Positions 1 through 10,065 of a DNA stretch of 64,000 bases are shown here, in pieces. A program made the position numbers and the translations under genes. The stretch is from contig OY755189.1 of the NCBI GenBank assembly GCA_963576735.1, forward strand, positions 1,364,001 to 1,428,000. Reading direction: 5' to 3'. How positions within the stretch are numbered: the first letter of the stretch is position 1; the number at the start of each line of letters is the position of its first letter. The notes beneath the pieces were generated by a model. It had not been told where the DNA came from. It did no database searches and saw only the letters and a list, made by a program, of their open reading frames with translations. This stretch comes from Bedellia somnulentella. Its lineage: Eukaryota; Arthropoda; Insecta; Lepidoptera; Bedelliidae.

Positions 1-60
1 GCCATCTGTTATCTAGTAGTGGCAAATCCTATCTCCTACTTGCGAACAGATGTCGTAACA
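1..60 (-). repeat. 3' LTR of the gypsy element (partial)
   Basis: This is the first 60 bases of the 3' LTR in element orientation, identical to 1987-2046. The rest lies to the left of the window. It is preceded on the minus strand by a G-rich polypurine tract. Confidence 0.8.
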
Positions 61-76
61 TTACCCCCTCCTTACA

Positions 77-1531
77 TTAATACTCGTCCCGAGTATTATT
101 GCTTCCATGGTACTTCGCAAGTCGATCGATGTGAACTATTTTCGAAGCCCCTCTAGGTTGGCGTTGAATTCTGTACGTTACATCGTTTATTCTAGTGACC
201 ACCTTGTACGGTCCTTCCCACCTATTTTGTAACTTAGGGGACTTCCCTTTCTGGCGAGTTGGATTGTGTAACCAGACGAGCATACCCTCTTCGAAACGCG
301 GCGTGTTAGCTTTACGGTCATATCTGGTTTTCATCTTTTCACTAGCATGTAAACCATTTTCACGCACTAGGGAATGTACATCTTGCATTCTTTCCCTCAG
401 CGGGCAACTTAATCTCAAATGGCCCCTTTTCCCGCAGCCATAACAAATCGGTCCAGTACTCCTTCCGACGGTTGCTTTAATGACCTTGACGTCCTCATTT
501 GCTTCCGCAATCTCACGAAGTCGATGAGTTTGGCGCGTATCCTGGCGGCAAGCTTCAACTTCTAGAGCGTTTGCCAAGGCATCCTTGAGAGACGTGTGGT
601 GTTGAAGTCTCACCGCTGTTCTCACTTCGATATCTCTGATGCCGTCGACGAATGCTTGCACCAGGTTCATTTCCACCGTCTTCGGATCTACACTGGGATA
701 GGCCTTGCGGACGAGCTTCTCGATTTCAAGGGCCCACTGCTGAAGTCCCTCTCCGGAACGCTGGACCCTATCACGCAGCTGAGCGCGGAACACGTGCTCC
801 AGGTGTCGCTCTCCATAGCGAGACTCCAACGCATCCAGCAGGTCCTTGAAACCACCACTCGGAGTCGGCAGCGCCTCTATTACTGACAGTGCTTGACCTC
901 GGAGCGCCACCGTCAGTGCAGTCAAACACTGTTCATCAGTCCAACCATTGGCAGCCGCAACAGTCTGGAACTGATGTCTATACGCCGACCAGGATGTTGT
1001 TCCGTCGTAGGGAGGAACCTTCACACGAGGACCATGGACAGCTACTACATTCTCAACGGAGACAACCTTGACCGGTCGTGATTCAAGCTGCAGAACCCTT
1101 TTCTCCATTCCGCGGAAGTCGGTCTTCATGTCATCGATATCTTTCTCAATAGTGGTTACCTGCTCCTTCATCTGCTCTACGTCTTTTTCCACAGTAACCA
1201 CCCGACCACTGACTTCATTGACCGCAGTGAGAACTTGTGAGAACTTAGTTTGCTGTTCCTCGCGCAACTCACGAACTTCTTGTTTAACACCCTGTACCTC
1301 CGAATGTATGTTTTTCAACATTTCAACTATCATCGCCAAGTCAGTATTAGTTGCGGCCGCCGGCGCCGTTGATGTAGACGGCGCGTTAGTCACCGCGGAC
1401 GTCTCCTCTGGAATGTCACTCCGAGGGTTCGTGACCGATGACCTCATTTCCGACAGCTGTTCACCCTCTGCGGCTTTCTGAGCGCGCGTCTTCATACCCT
1501 CTCTTCCGTCTTCCTTCGGCATAACTGGCAT
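77..1531 (-). CDS. Gag fused in frame to the integrase C-terminus (deleted gypsy polyprotein)
   Basis: An open frame of 484 residues from the ATG at 1531; a longer reading would need a non-ATG start at 1555. The N-terminal part has a low-complexity Ser/Thr/Ala stretch followed by a long coiled coil. Next comes a gag capsid-like region containing WSAYRHQFQTVA. A CCHC zinc knuckle (CYGCGKRGHLRLSC) follows near residue 370. Directly after it the frame enters sequence typical of the gypsy integrase C-terminus (KMKTRYDRKAN, WEGPYKVV, HIDRLAKYH). Protease, RT, RNase H and the integrase core are missing between the two, apparently by one internal deletion that kept the frame. It could still supply a gag-like protein, but it cannot encode a polymerase. 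Confidence 0.75.
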   Translation of the reverse strand: MPVMPKEDGREGMKTRAQKAAEGEQLSEMRSSVTNPRSDIPEETSAVTNAPSTSTAPAAATNTDLAMIVEMLKNIHSEVQGVKQEVRELREEQQTKFSQVLTAVNEVSGRVVTVEKDVEQMKEQVTTIEKDIDDMKTDFRGMEKRVLQLESRPVKVVSVENVVAVHGPRVKVPPYDGTTSWSAYRHQFQTVAAANGWTDEQCLTALTVALRGQALSVIEALPTPSGGFKDLLDALESRYGERHLEHVFRAQLRDRVQRSGEGLQQWALEIEKLVRKAYPSVDPKTVEMNLVQAFVDGIRDIEVRTAVRLQHHTSLKDALANALEVEACRQDTRQTHRLREIAEANEDVKVIKATVGRSTGPICYGCGKRGHLRLSCPLRERMQDVHSLVRENGLHASEKMKTRYDRKANTPRFEEGMLVWLHNPTRQKGKSPKLQNRWEGPYKVVTRINDVTYRIQRQPRGASKIVHIDRLAKYHGSNNTRDEY

Positions 1532-1556
1532 CTTCAAATCCACTTCTGTCACCAAT

Positions 1557-2046
1557 TGTTACGTACCGGGTTCTTAATTTGATAAATACCAGTCACACTT
1601 TCGTGCAATAAGGTGTAATTATATTTATTGACCAATAACGCACTTTACACAACACAACAAACACTATCGATAATTAACTATCGATACTCGCACTAATTAA
1701 CAACACTAATTTACTCCGTTATAGTAACACTGTCCACACCGTTAAGCTTATTTCCGTAATCCGTATATCACTGCACTGTCGTATTTAATTTCTTCGCTCT
1801 AGTATTTCGCTTGTTCTCGCTTTAGTTCTTCGCACTCGAATGACTCCGTAGCACGCGTCGCTCTTTATATATGCCAAATCTCAAATACGCGAATATTACA
1901 GAAAGTTCTAGTACCACATTCTCGAAAAGTCGATATTCGAGAAAAATCTAGTAATTCCTTTTTTTACTTATTAAAATACTAGTAACGCCATCTGTTATCT
2001 AGTAGTGGCAAATCCTATCTCCTACTTGCGAACAGATGTCGTAACA
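1557..2046 (-). repeat. 5' LTR of the gypsy element
   Basis: 490 bp, beginning TGTTACGACATC and ending GTACGTAACA on the minus strand, so it has TG...CA ends inside a short palindrome (TGTTACG/CGTAACA). The right 60 bases match positions 1-60 without a visible difference. It holds a T/A-rich region compatible with a promoter. The internal region begins at 1556 with ATTGGTGACAGAAGTGG, a gypsy-like leader. Confidence 0.8.
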
Positions 2047-2234
2047 ATACCAATATTAAAGATCGTAAACTCGTCAATATATTTCGATTAAAAAGGAAAA
2101 CACAACACAAAGATATTTTACAAATCAACTGTCTGTCAAAATAAACAACCGTTGCTATGAAACACAAAAATACCAAAGACCTATAAAATAATAATATATC
2201 CAAATAGGTTGCACAACGCGACTTTACTGTAACA
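2047..2234 (-). repeat. 3' LTR of the copia element
   Basis: 188 bp, starting TGTTACAG on the minus strand. It differs from the other LTR at two positions (2057 and 2226 area), about 99% identity, which suggests a recent insertion. Confidence 0.85.
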
Positions 2235-4503
2235 CCTTCTCTCGTTGTAAACCTATATCATTAACTAATCTTTGTATTCTTGGTCTTGGCAAGGCTTTTG
2301 TAAGTAAATCCGCTAGCTGTCGTTCTGATGATACTTTCTGTATAAATAACTTACCAGCGTTCACTATTTCTCTCACAAAGAAATGTCTTATTCTGATATG
2401 TTTAGTACGACGATGAAACTCTGGATTCTCGGCCAGTCTTATTGCAGCTTCATTGTCAATTCGAAGAACTGGCAATCCTTCTAACTTCGTTATAAATTCC
2501 AAGAGTCGTACCAGCCAAACAACTTCTCTAGTAGTCTCACTAGCAGCAACAATTTCGGCTTAGGTAGTAGAGATGGCTACACTGGTTTGTCTCTGGCTAA
2601 ACCACGAAATAGCTCCTCCAGCATACATGCACAAAACTCCAGATGTTGATCGTCCAGTACTTATATCTCCACCATGGTCTGCATCACTATAACTTTCAAG
2701 AACTCTCTTATGGTTTCCTCCGTATATGATGCCCATGTCCGGTGTGTACTGTAAGTATCGAAGTATTCGTTTCAGCTTCAAACAATCTGCCTGCGTTGGG
2801 TTTTCTAGATTTCTTGACACAACGCTTACAGCATATGCAATATCAGGTCTTGTTCCAACCATCAGGTATGCTAACGCTCCAACGACTTGTCGATAATTTT
2901 TCTTCATAAAGTCATCTTCATTTTGTTTATTCTGCATAACGTCTTCTTTGATGATTGGTGTTGACACTGGACGACACTCTTCCATACCAAATCGCCTTAA
3001 TATCTTCTTAAGTTTGATGGATTCTGATTATACCTTCTCTGATTTCAATCTCTATCCCAAGATAAAATGAAGCTGGTTTGACAGTTATTTTAAAGCGTAC
3101 CTTTAAATCATTCAGGAATTCATCTATCAGATCCTGACTTGTAGCAGCAACAAGTCCATCATCTACGTAAAGAACCACGACTAGTTTCTTGTTGTTCCTT
3201 TCACATTTAAATAGACAAGGATCTGCCTCACTTACTTCAAAACCAACTTCCTTGAAGAAATCAAATATTGTTTTATTCCAGCACCTCGGTGCTTGCTTTA
3301 ACCCGTAGATACTCTTTTTCAATAAACATACTCTACCAGATCCATCATCATAGCCTTCTGGCTGTTTCATATATATCTCTTCATTATTAAGAGATCCATA
3401 TAAAATGCAGTAGTCACGTCGAATTGGCATAATGTCATGTTCTCGTTAGCAGCAATGCTTAAAAGAGTTCTCACTGTTGACATTTTGGCAACTGGGCTAA
3501 AAGTTTGATCATAATCTTCACCTTTTCTTTGACGAAAACCTTTTGCTACCAACATTGCTTTGTACTTGTCAACAGACCCATCAGCATTCAGTTTAACACG
3601 AAATACCCATTTGCATGGTATAGCCTTTCTGAGTTTCGGTAACTTAACCAATGACCATGTCTCATTGTTTTTCAGTGACTGAATTTCGCTATCCATAGCT
3701 TTCATCCACAATTCTTTCTCTGAACACGTTGCTGCCTCCATATATGTATTAGGCTCAGTCATCGTTGTCATTATGAAGTCTTTGAATCTTACTGGTGGTT
3801 TGAGTTGTGACCGATCTCGTAAAACTCTTTCAATGATAATATCATTCTCGTCATCCACGTTTTCATCATCCTCATAACTATTCCCCCCTGATTCAAATAG
3901 TTCTTCATTAATCGCATCGTCAAACTGGTTCTCATCATTAAAATTCTCAATTGTATCATCTCCCGTTTGCACGACGTCAAAATGATCCATTCTTACATTT
4001 GAGGCTGTAACTTCATTACCAGTATCTTGAGATTTATTGTCGTTACGAAGAGAAATCTCAATATCACCACATTCTTTTCTATTATCTACCTTTTGTAAAA
4101 CATCAAGAGTAGACCTAATAGGTTTTTCATCAAACGTTACATCTCTTGACCTAATTAGAGAGTTTGAAGTCACATCCCAGAGCCGATAGCCATCATCATT
4201 GTCATACCCAATCAGCACACATTTCTTTGCCTTTTTCTGTAATTTCTTCCTTTTGGGCTTAGGTACATGTGCGTAGCATGTTGAACCTATAATTCTGAGA
4301 TGCTTAATCTGAGGCTTTTTGTTCAACCACAATTCATACGGACTCTTGTGTTCAACCAGAGTTGGTCCAGTTCTGTTCAATATGTAGACAGCTGTATGAA
4401 CCAGCTCAGCCCACAAATTTTCTGGTAACTGTTCATGTGCATGCATCATAGCACGTGCTGATTCAACAATGGTTCGGTTATCTCTCTCACTACAGCCGTT
4501 CTG
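2224..4503 (-). pseudogene. Copia end of integrase, reverse transcriptase and RNase H
   Basis: The integrase resumes right after the transposon (NGCSERDNRTIVESARA), followed by the linker and RT. RT motifs seen are YGLKQAPRCW and VVLYVDDGLVAAT (catalytic YVDD). The RNase H part includes GTRPDIAYAV and the SDADHGGD region. A frameshift lies near 3370-3430, a second break near 2990-3008, and a stop at about 2560 within the RNase H motif ISTT*AEIVAAS. These lesions show the copy is dead even though its LTRs are about 99% identical. Confidence 0.85.
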
Positions 4504-5738
4504 GGGTGAATCCTACAACGATGATAAAAACTGGTTAACCATTAAATAACTAAGATACAAATAATAAAAACAAATGCATTTTCGTTTAAAACCATTCATT
4601 TGATGCTTTTCCAACTGGAGCTCATTCAAAATTAACATTCATTGTACTCATTATTAATAGAAAAAATAAAAATGTATCAAAATGTCATTCATGTCATTCA
4701 TTTGAAGATCAAACAACGCAAAAATAATTATCGTATAAATTAAATAATCGTTGAAAACATATATTGATAATATGTAATATTTGTAAGGTAAAGTGCCTTG
4801 CCATCCGCTAAAATGTTGCTGTGAAATTATTATTATTTTAAGAATTAAGTTATTTCAAAGTTTTGTCACCATAAAATAGTCATTCAGTTCACGATGACAA
4901 CCCCTGCAAAAGAGGAACTCCATGAAAAAGTTATGACATGTCCCAACCCCGCCGCCTGCACATGTTTTCATTCGTCGGCGATTAGCACTTGAGTCGTACG
5001 TATGTTGTGCTTTGTTCTGATTATTTTGCTATGCAATTTACATTCGCAGTGATTTGTCACCTAGTTTACGTCATTTTAATAAAGTGAGTTATAACAAAAC
5101 GGATAGAGGTAAGTTAATTTAAATTTATGTTTTTGACACGTTATAAGGACCAAATATATAATGTGTATTTCATCTTGGCTAGACACATACCGATTATGTA
5201 AATATACATTAAAGTCGTAAAATATGTCATTACGCTCATACTTTATCAATTTATCACACGAATGTAATGACATGGTTATGAAAGTAATGACAGCAAATAT
5301 TAATCTGTATATTTGTAATCTGTATTTATAAATCCCTACACTACCGAAAGGGGTTAGCTAAAGCTTGTAAATAATCTAACCTTTAGTAATTTTTGGAAGT
5401 GTATAGTGAAAAAGATGTTATATTTAGATAATGGAGTCGTGATATAAGTTTGAATTTCATATTAAATTAATTAGGTTATATATTAAATATATTTAATTTG
5501 ACTGCTGGTTCTTTGATTTATGAATGTGTTCTCGTTGTGTTAGGTCACAATGGCAAAACCAAATAAAAAGAAAGAAGAGATTTTAGCACAACAAAGACAA
5601 GCTAAAAAACGAAAGTATCTTCGAATAAAAAGCAACATCGTCTCCGAATTAGTAAAAAATTCGGAGGTAGGAAACGCAAACACTACTAAAACGTGTAAAA
5701 GAAATAAAGGATAGAAGAATTTCGCGCTGGCAGCCACT

Positions 5739-5811
5739 GACACGGTAGCTCAGTTGGCAAGAGCGACGGGGGCGTATACCCGAGGTCGCGGGTTCGAATC
5801 CCGCCTGTGTC
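5739..5811 (+). other. tRNA-like Pol III unit 1
   Basis: 73 nt with a perfect 7-bp acceptor stem (GACACGG/CTGTGTC, one G-U), a 4-bp D stem and a 5-bp T stem. Box A TAGCTCAGTTGG and box B GGTTCGAATCC both match the Pol III consensus, and TTTTTT follows at 5815. The anticodon arm cannot form a normal 5-bp stem with a 7-nt loop and has no U33, so this is tRNA-derived rather than a working tRNA. Confidence 0.8.
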
Positions 5812-6050
5812 GAATTTTTTCTTTCCTTTATTAATTCTTTATTTATTAGTAATAATCCCCACATGAGGTTTTCATGAACAAAAAGATTTAAATTATGTGA
5901 TAGTCAGGCGTTTTCAACATTTGCATTCTATCTGAAAAGATAGACAAGTGGCCTTCCGAATTAGTAAAAAATTCGGAGGTAGGAAACGCAAACACTACTA
6001 AAACGTGTAAAAGAAATAAAGGATAGAAGAATTTCGCGCTGGCAGCCACT

Positions 6051-6123
6051 GACACGGTAGCTCAGTTGGCAAGAGCGACGGGGGCGTATACCCGAGGTCG
6101 CGGGTTCGAATCCCGCCTGTGTC
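6051..6123 (+). other. tRNA-like Pol III unit 2
   Basis: Same sequence as the unit at 5739-5811, one 312-bp period downstream, with the same terminator run. Confidence 0.8.
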
Positions 6124-6362
6124 GAATTTTTTCTTTCCTTTATTAATTCTTTATTTATTAGTAATAATCCCCACATGAGGTTTTCATGAACAAAAAGATT
6201 TAAATTATGTGATAGTCAGGCGTTTTCAACATTTGCATTCTATCTGAAAAGATAGACAAGTGGCCTTCCGAATTAGTAAAAAATTCGGAGGTAGGAAACG
6301 CAAACACTACTAAAACGTGTAAAAGAAATAAAGGATAGAAGAATTTCGCGCTGGCAGCCACT

Positions 6363-6435
6363 GACACGGTAGCTCAGTTGGCAAGAGCGACGGGGGCGTA
6401 TACCCGAGGTCGCGGGTTCGAATCCCGCCTGTGTC
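6363..6435 (+). other. tRNA-like Pol III unit 3
   Basis: Same sequence as the unit at 5739-5811, two periods downstream. Confidence 0.8.
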
Positions 6436-6674
6436 GAATTTTTTCTTTCCTTTATTAATTCTTTATTTATTAGTAATAATCCCCACATGAGGTTTTCATG
6501 AACAAAAAGATTTAAATTATGTGATAGTCAGGCGTTTTCAACATTTGCATTCTATCTGAAAAGATAGACAAGTGGCCTTCCGAATTAGTAAAAAATTCGG
6601 AGGTAGGAAACGCAAACACTACTAAAACGTGTAAAAGAAATAAAGGATAGAAGAATTTCGCGCTGGCAGCCACT

Positions 6675-6747
6675 GACACGGTAGCTCAGTTGGCAAGAGC
6701 GACGGGGGCGTATACCCGAGGTCGCGGGTTCGAATCCCGCCTGTGTC
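6675..6747 (+). other. tRNA-like Pol III unit 4
   Basis: Same sequence as the unit at 5739-5811, in the last, shorter repeat unit that lacks the spacer. Confidence 0.8.
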
Positions 6748-7908
6748 GAATTTTTTCTTTCCTTTATTAATTCTTTATTTATTAGTAATAATCCCCACAT
6801 GAGGTTTTCATGAACAAAAAGATTTAAAAAACATCGTCTTGTATGAAGAGCAAAAACAAAAGAATCATGCGGACTATATGAGAAGAAAAGAAAATAAAAA
6901 GATCTCGAGTATAGATGAGTTAAGCCCAAGAGAACAACGTTTAAAGCGCAAGAAGTGGAGAGAGAATACACGAAGGTATAGACAAAAATTAGCCGAAGAG
7001 AAAAACAAACTAGAAATGCAAAACGAAAGTCATTATAGACAGTAAAAAGATTCTCGAAACTTCTACCAAGAATAAACAGGACCCACTAGGGCCTAGCACA
7101 TCAAGTGGTCAGAGAGTAACTTCGCCTGGTTAGACTGTGACTTCACCTTACAAATTGATTATCAAGAAGGTGAAATACAGAGAATGCAAAAAAAGACTGA
7201 AATTATTAGAGATAATAAAAAAATACACTCAAACTTGCCTAATTTTGGAGTCCAATTACAACAAATTATATCAATTTATGACAAAATCTAGAATCTGGCA
7301 TTAATGTACACCTTCTCACTTATTAGAAACACGAAATAGATAGTCCGTATCATTTAACAGTTGACTTCAACAACTTAGTGAAGTTGGCGTTCTAATACGT
7401 AATTATGAGAGTATTTTTCTTGCGTCGTTTAAAGGAGGGTAGTTATTTATCTAGCAATCACCGTTTAAAAATCTGTTTTGATTATGAAAGTTAAGAGTAT
7501 ACTGTATCAAAAAATATATACAAACATATAGAAATATGAAGTTGGTATCTCATCAAAAACTTCCGTATTTTCGTGGAATGCTCCAGGTGTATTTTTTATC
7601 TAGTTGGAATCTGAATATATAATTGCTTTCTGTTGTTAATTTTATTTCATTCATTATAAAATTACCTATATAAACCAATGGTCATTACACGTCGGTCAAT
7701 GTCATTCATATTAAAGTATATGTCATTCAGTTCCTTCATTTGTCATTACGTTCACAACAATTAATAGAAAATCTGGGATATCTCAAAATCTACAAGGAGC
7801 AGAGTGATGCAAATACTATCAAAATGTTGGTGAAGTGTAGTTTGTCGAATAAATACGAACATGCAAGGGTTATTTAATAATAAATGTAGGTTGATAAAAT
7901 ATTCACCC

Positions 7909-9688
7909 TCTGCTCTGGTGTATACGGCATTACTAACCTTTGATGTATTCCATAATACATTAACTCATTCTTGACTTTTTCATTGTTGAATTCTCCACCG
8001 TTATCGCTAAGGAATTCTTTTACAGTATGTCCCACTGTTTTTACTTCAGCTAACATCTGCTTTAGCTTCATATGTACTTCAGACTTTTCTTTCATGAAAT
8101 ATACATAACGGTAACGGGTATATTCATCTTTGAACAGCACAAAATATCTGTATTTAGAGTATGAAGACGGAAAAGGCCCGCAAACATCTGAGTGGATTCG
8201 TTCACCCGGTGAAGTTGCCTTCTCTCTAACTCCGAATTTCTTCCTGTGAGCCTTTGCGAATATGCAACCTTCGCAGAGCTCTCCTGTTTCTTTCGTCTTC
8301 AGGTCAAATTCTCTTTCTATAAGACTTCTTACGTGCCTTTTATCTTGGTGGCCAAAACGTTCATGATAGAGCTGTAATGTATCAAGTGCATTAACATCTG
8401 CTTCCCTTGGACGAACTGCAAAACACTCTAATTCATATAATCCACCATACCTCTCTCTTTTCCCAGTGACTGTAACCTTTCCATCAACTTCAATTATACA
8501 CGACGTTACATAAGACTTGAAGAGACTTTTTGGGTTTCTATCTTGAGTAGCAAGAACAGAAAATAAATTCTTTGATATACTTGGAACTAGCCAGACATCA
8601 CGTAGAAAGAAATGTCCTCTGGCTTTGGTATTGAATCGTATGGAGCCTTTGCCTAAAGCCTGAATCACCTTACCATCAGCCGTTTTAACAATATGAGGTA
8701 CGGAAAAATGTGTAAAATCTTCAAAAAGATCATCTCGCATCGTTACATGATGAGTAGCCCCATTGTCTACATACCAGTGGTCACGATCAGATGTACAACC
8801 ATCCGTATTATTTATTTCAACAAGCATCAAACTACTTGCTTGGCCTCTTTCTTCGCGATTTTTTCTCTTAGTACAGTCTCGTTTAAAATGACCAACTTCA
8901 TTACAAAAATTACACTTGTACGTCTTAGTTGTCTTTCTTACACTGACTGGGGTCCGACTCGGTTCCTTCTTTCCAAGGCATTTCCCCGAAGTTGCCGCCA
9001 AAGCCTCTCCGCTTGTGCCTTCGATGCCTTCATGAGCATTTGAAAGTGCTCTCTCATGGGAACATAGTTGACTGGTCAGGTTTTCTATAGTTCTTTGATT
9101 TTTCGCCATGAGCATCCAACTTGATTTGAATGAAAAATACTCCTCAGGCAAAGTGTCTAGAATCTTGCAGATTAAGAGAAGTGCAGGCAATTCTCTTCCT
9201 TCATCTTCTTTAATAAGCTCACTATTCAATTTATGCCAAAGATTTTTCAATTTTGATACATGTGTTGCGATGTCGTCATTATTATCTTTTTTCAATCTGA
9301 AGAACTCCATACAAACATTGTATATCCGATCCTCGTTTACACCGTCGTAGAGCCTGTGAAGCTCGTCCCAGACGTCTTAAGGATTGGAAAACCTTAAAAC
9401 TTTGTCAAGCATTTCATCCGAAATATTATTTGTTATAAGGAGCAGCTCATTACTTTCCTTTATTAAATAATTGCTTAACTCCTTTTCATAACATGCCAAG
9501 GCTGTTGCAGTTACACCATCAGCATCCCCGTTGACAGCTGCAGGCCTCTCAGGCTTCCGAGTTTTACCTTCCACAATATCCATGAGACCGTCTATACCGC
9601 GCAGCATTGCACACATACGGTATCTCCATGGTATCCAATTAGTACCATCAAATTTATGAATTGAAATTTTACTTATTTCCATTTTCAA
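7909..9688 (-). pseudogene. Copia gag, protease and first half of integrase
   Basis: Reading starts at the ATG at 9688 (MKMEISKISIHKFDGTNW, a typical copia gag start). A stop interrupts it near 9375 and it resumes through a UBN2/gag region. A CCHC knuckle (CNFCNEVGHFKRDC) follows, then a protease site (WYVDNGATHHVT). The integrase zinc region (YHERFGHQDKRH...CEGC) and the first part of the integrase core (DVCGPF, DNGGEF) come next. The frame breaks at 7908, where the DNA transposon enters just after MPYTPEQ. The in-frame stop makes this copy non-functional. Confidence 0.85.
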
Positions 9689-9765
9689 TTTTTAGAATGG
9701 ACTGGGCCCATAACCACTTAAAGGGCACGTTTTGAGTTAACCTCGCAGTGAACTTTATATTAATG

Positions 9766-9953
9766 ATACCAATATTAAAGATCATAAACTCGTCAATATA
9801 TTTCGATTAAAAAGGAAAACACAACACAAAGATATTTTACAAATCAACTGTCTGTCAAAATAAACAACCGTTGCTATGAAACACAAAAATACCAAAGACC
9901 TATAAAATAATAATATATCCAAATAGGTTGCACAACGCGACTTCACTGTAACA
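9766..9953 (-). repeat. 5' LTR of the copia element
   Basis: 188 bp, nearly identical to 2047-2234. The internal region starts to the left of 9766, and the gag start codon is at 9688. Confidence 0.85.
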
Positions 9954-10065
9954 TCTTTGCCACTATGTGCATAAATATTGCAGATGAATGTTTTTCCTTC
10001 ATTTCCGACACGCGAAAATATATTAACTTGGCATTATTTGTAAATTTTAGTACTATGAATATTTT

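Larger units (their letters stand above)
1..2046 (-). mobile_element. Gypsy-type LTR retroelement, internally deleted, left LTR cut by window edge
   Basis: The last 60 bases of the right LTR (1987-2046) recur at 1-60, so the element runs on the minus strand from 2046 and leaves the window inside its 3' LTR. A polypurine tract precedes the 3' LTR (minus strand, 61-73). The internal part is only about 1.5 kb and encodes gag joined to the last part of integrase; protease, reverse transcriptase, RNase H and most of integrase are missing. The element is therefore nonautonomous. The outer flank and its TSD lie outside the window. Confidence 0.85.
5644..6829 (+). repeat. Tandem array of 312-bp tRNA-like units (3 full + 1 of 250 bp)
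   Basis: Four head-to-tail units start at 5644, 5956, 6268 and 6580 with a period of 312 bp, and I see no difference among them. Each begins with a hairpin (CCGAATT...AATTCGG), holds a 73-nt tRNA-like sequence, then a T6 run and a tail ending AAAAAGATTTAAA. Units 1-3 also carry a 62-bp spacer that the last lacks. The whole array is bounded by one 10-bp TSD, AACATCGTCT, at 5634-5643 and 6830-6839, so it behaves as a single insertion into the transposon ORF. Confidence 0.9.
5550..7045 (+). pseudogene. Basic N-terminal transposase-like ORF split by the tRNA-like array
   Basis: The frame begins at ATG 5550 (MAKPNKKKEEILAQQRQAKK) and is cut after about 31 codons by the insertion at 5644-6829. It resumes at 6840 as LYEEQKQKNHADYMRRKENK and stops at 7043. 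The uninterrupted form is in copy 2 at 18976-19275. The sequence is rich in Lys, Arg and Glu, predicts long helices, and resembles the first 90 residues of the 976-residue protein at 55927 in composition and in motifs such as LSPREQRLKRKKWR. An acceptor-like TTGTGTTAG lies just before the start. Confidence 0.7.
4504..7908. mobile_element. 4-bp-TSD DNA transposon, copy 1 (GGGTGAATCCTA ends)
   Basis: It starts GGGTGAATCCTA and ends ATTCACCC, flanked by TCTG at 4500-4503 and 7909-7912. Removing it with one TSD restores the copia integrase frame exactly. About 2.2 kb matches copy 2 at 16377-20166 almost base for base. Relative to copy 2, about 30 bp just inside the right terminus is missing and a 1186-bp tRNA-like array is added. 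The element has the start of a transposase-like frame but no complete transposase, so it is nonautonomous. The 4-bp TSD suits Sola-like elements, but this class is an inference. Confidence 0.85.
2047..9953 (-). mobile_element. Ty1/copia-type LTR retrotransposon, interrupted
   Basis: Two 188-bp direct repeats at 2047-2234 and 9766-9953 bound a minus-strand copia-type element. The order is gag zinc knuckle, protease, integrase, RT and RNase H, with integrase before RT as in copia. The polypurine stretch GAGAGAAGG precedes the 3' LTR. A 3.4-kb DNA transposon sits inside the integrase region at 4504-7908. I could not find a 5-bp TSD: the left side abuts the gypsy LTR directly, and the right flank reads TCTTT. 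Confidence 0.9.

Noticed and set aside
5739..6747. Four functional tRNA genes
   Set aside because: Acceptor, D and T arms are good, but the anticodon arm lacks a 5-bp stem and U33, and all four copies are part of a mobile repeat.
5649..6971. Minus-strand 71-residue frames with an AGFEPATSG phrase, repeated four times
   Set aside because: They are the antisense reading of the tRNA-like unit; the same phrase is a common artefact of tRNA-derived repeats in insect gene sets.
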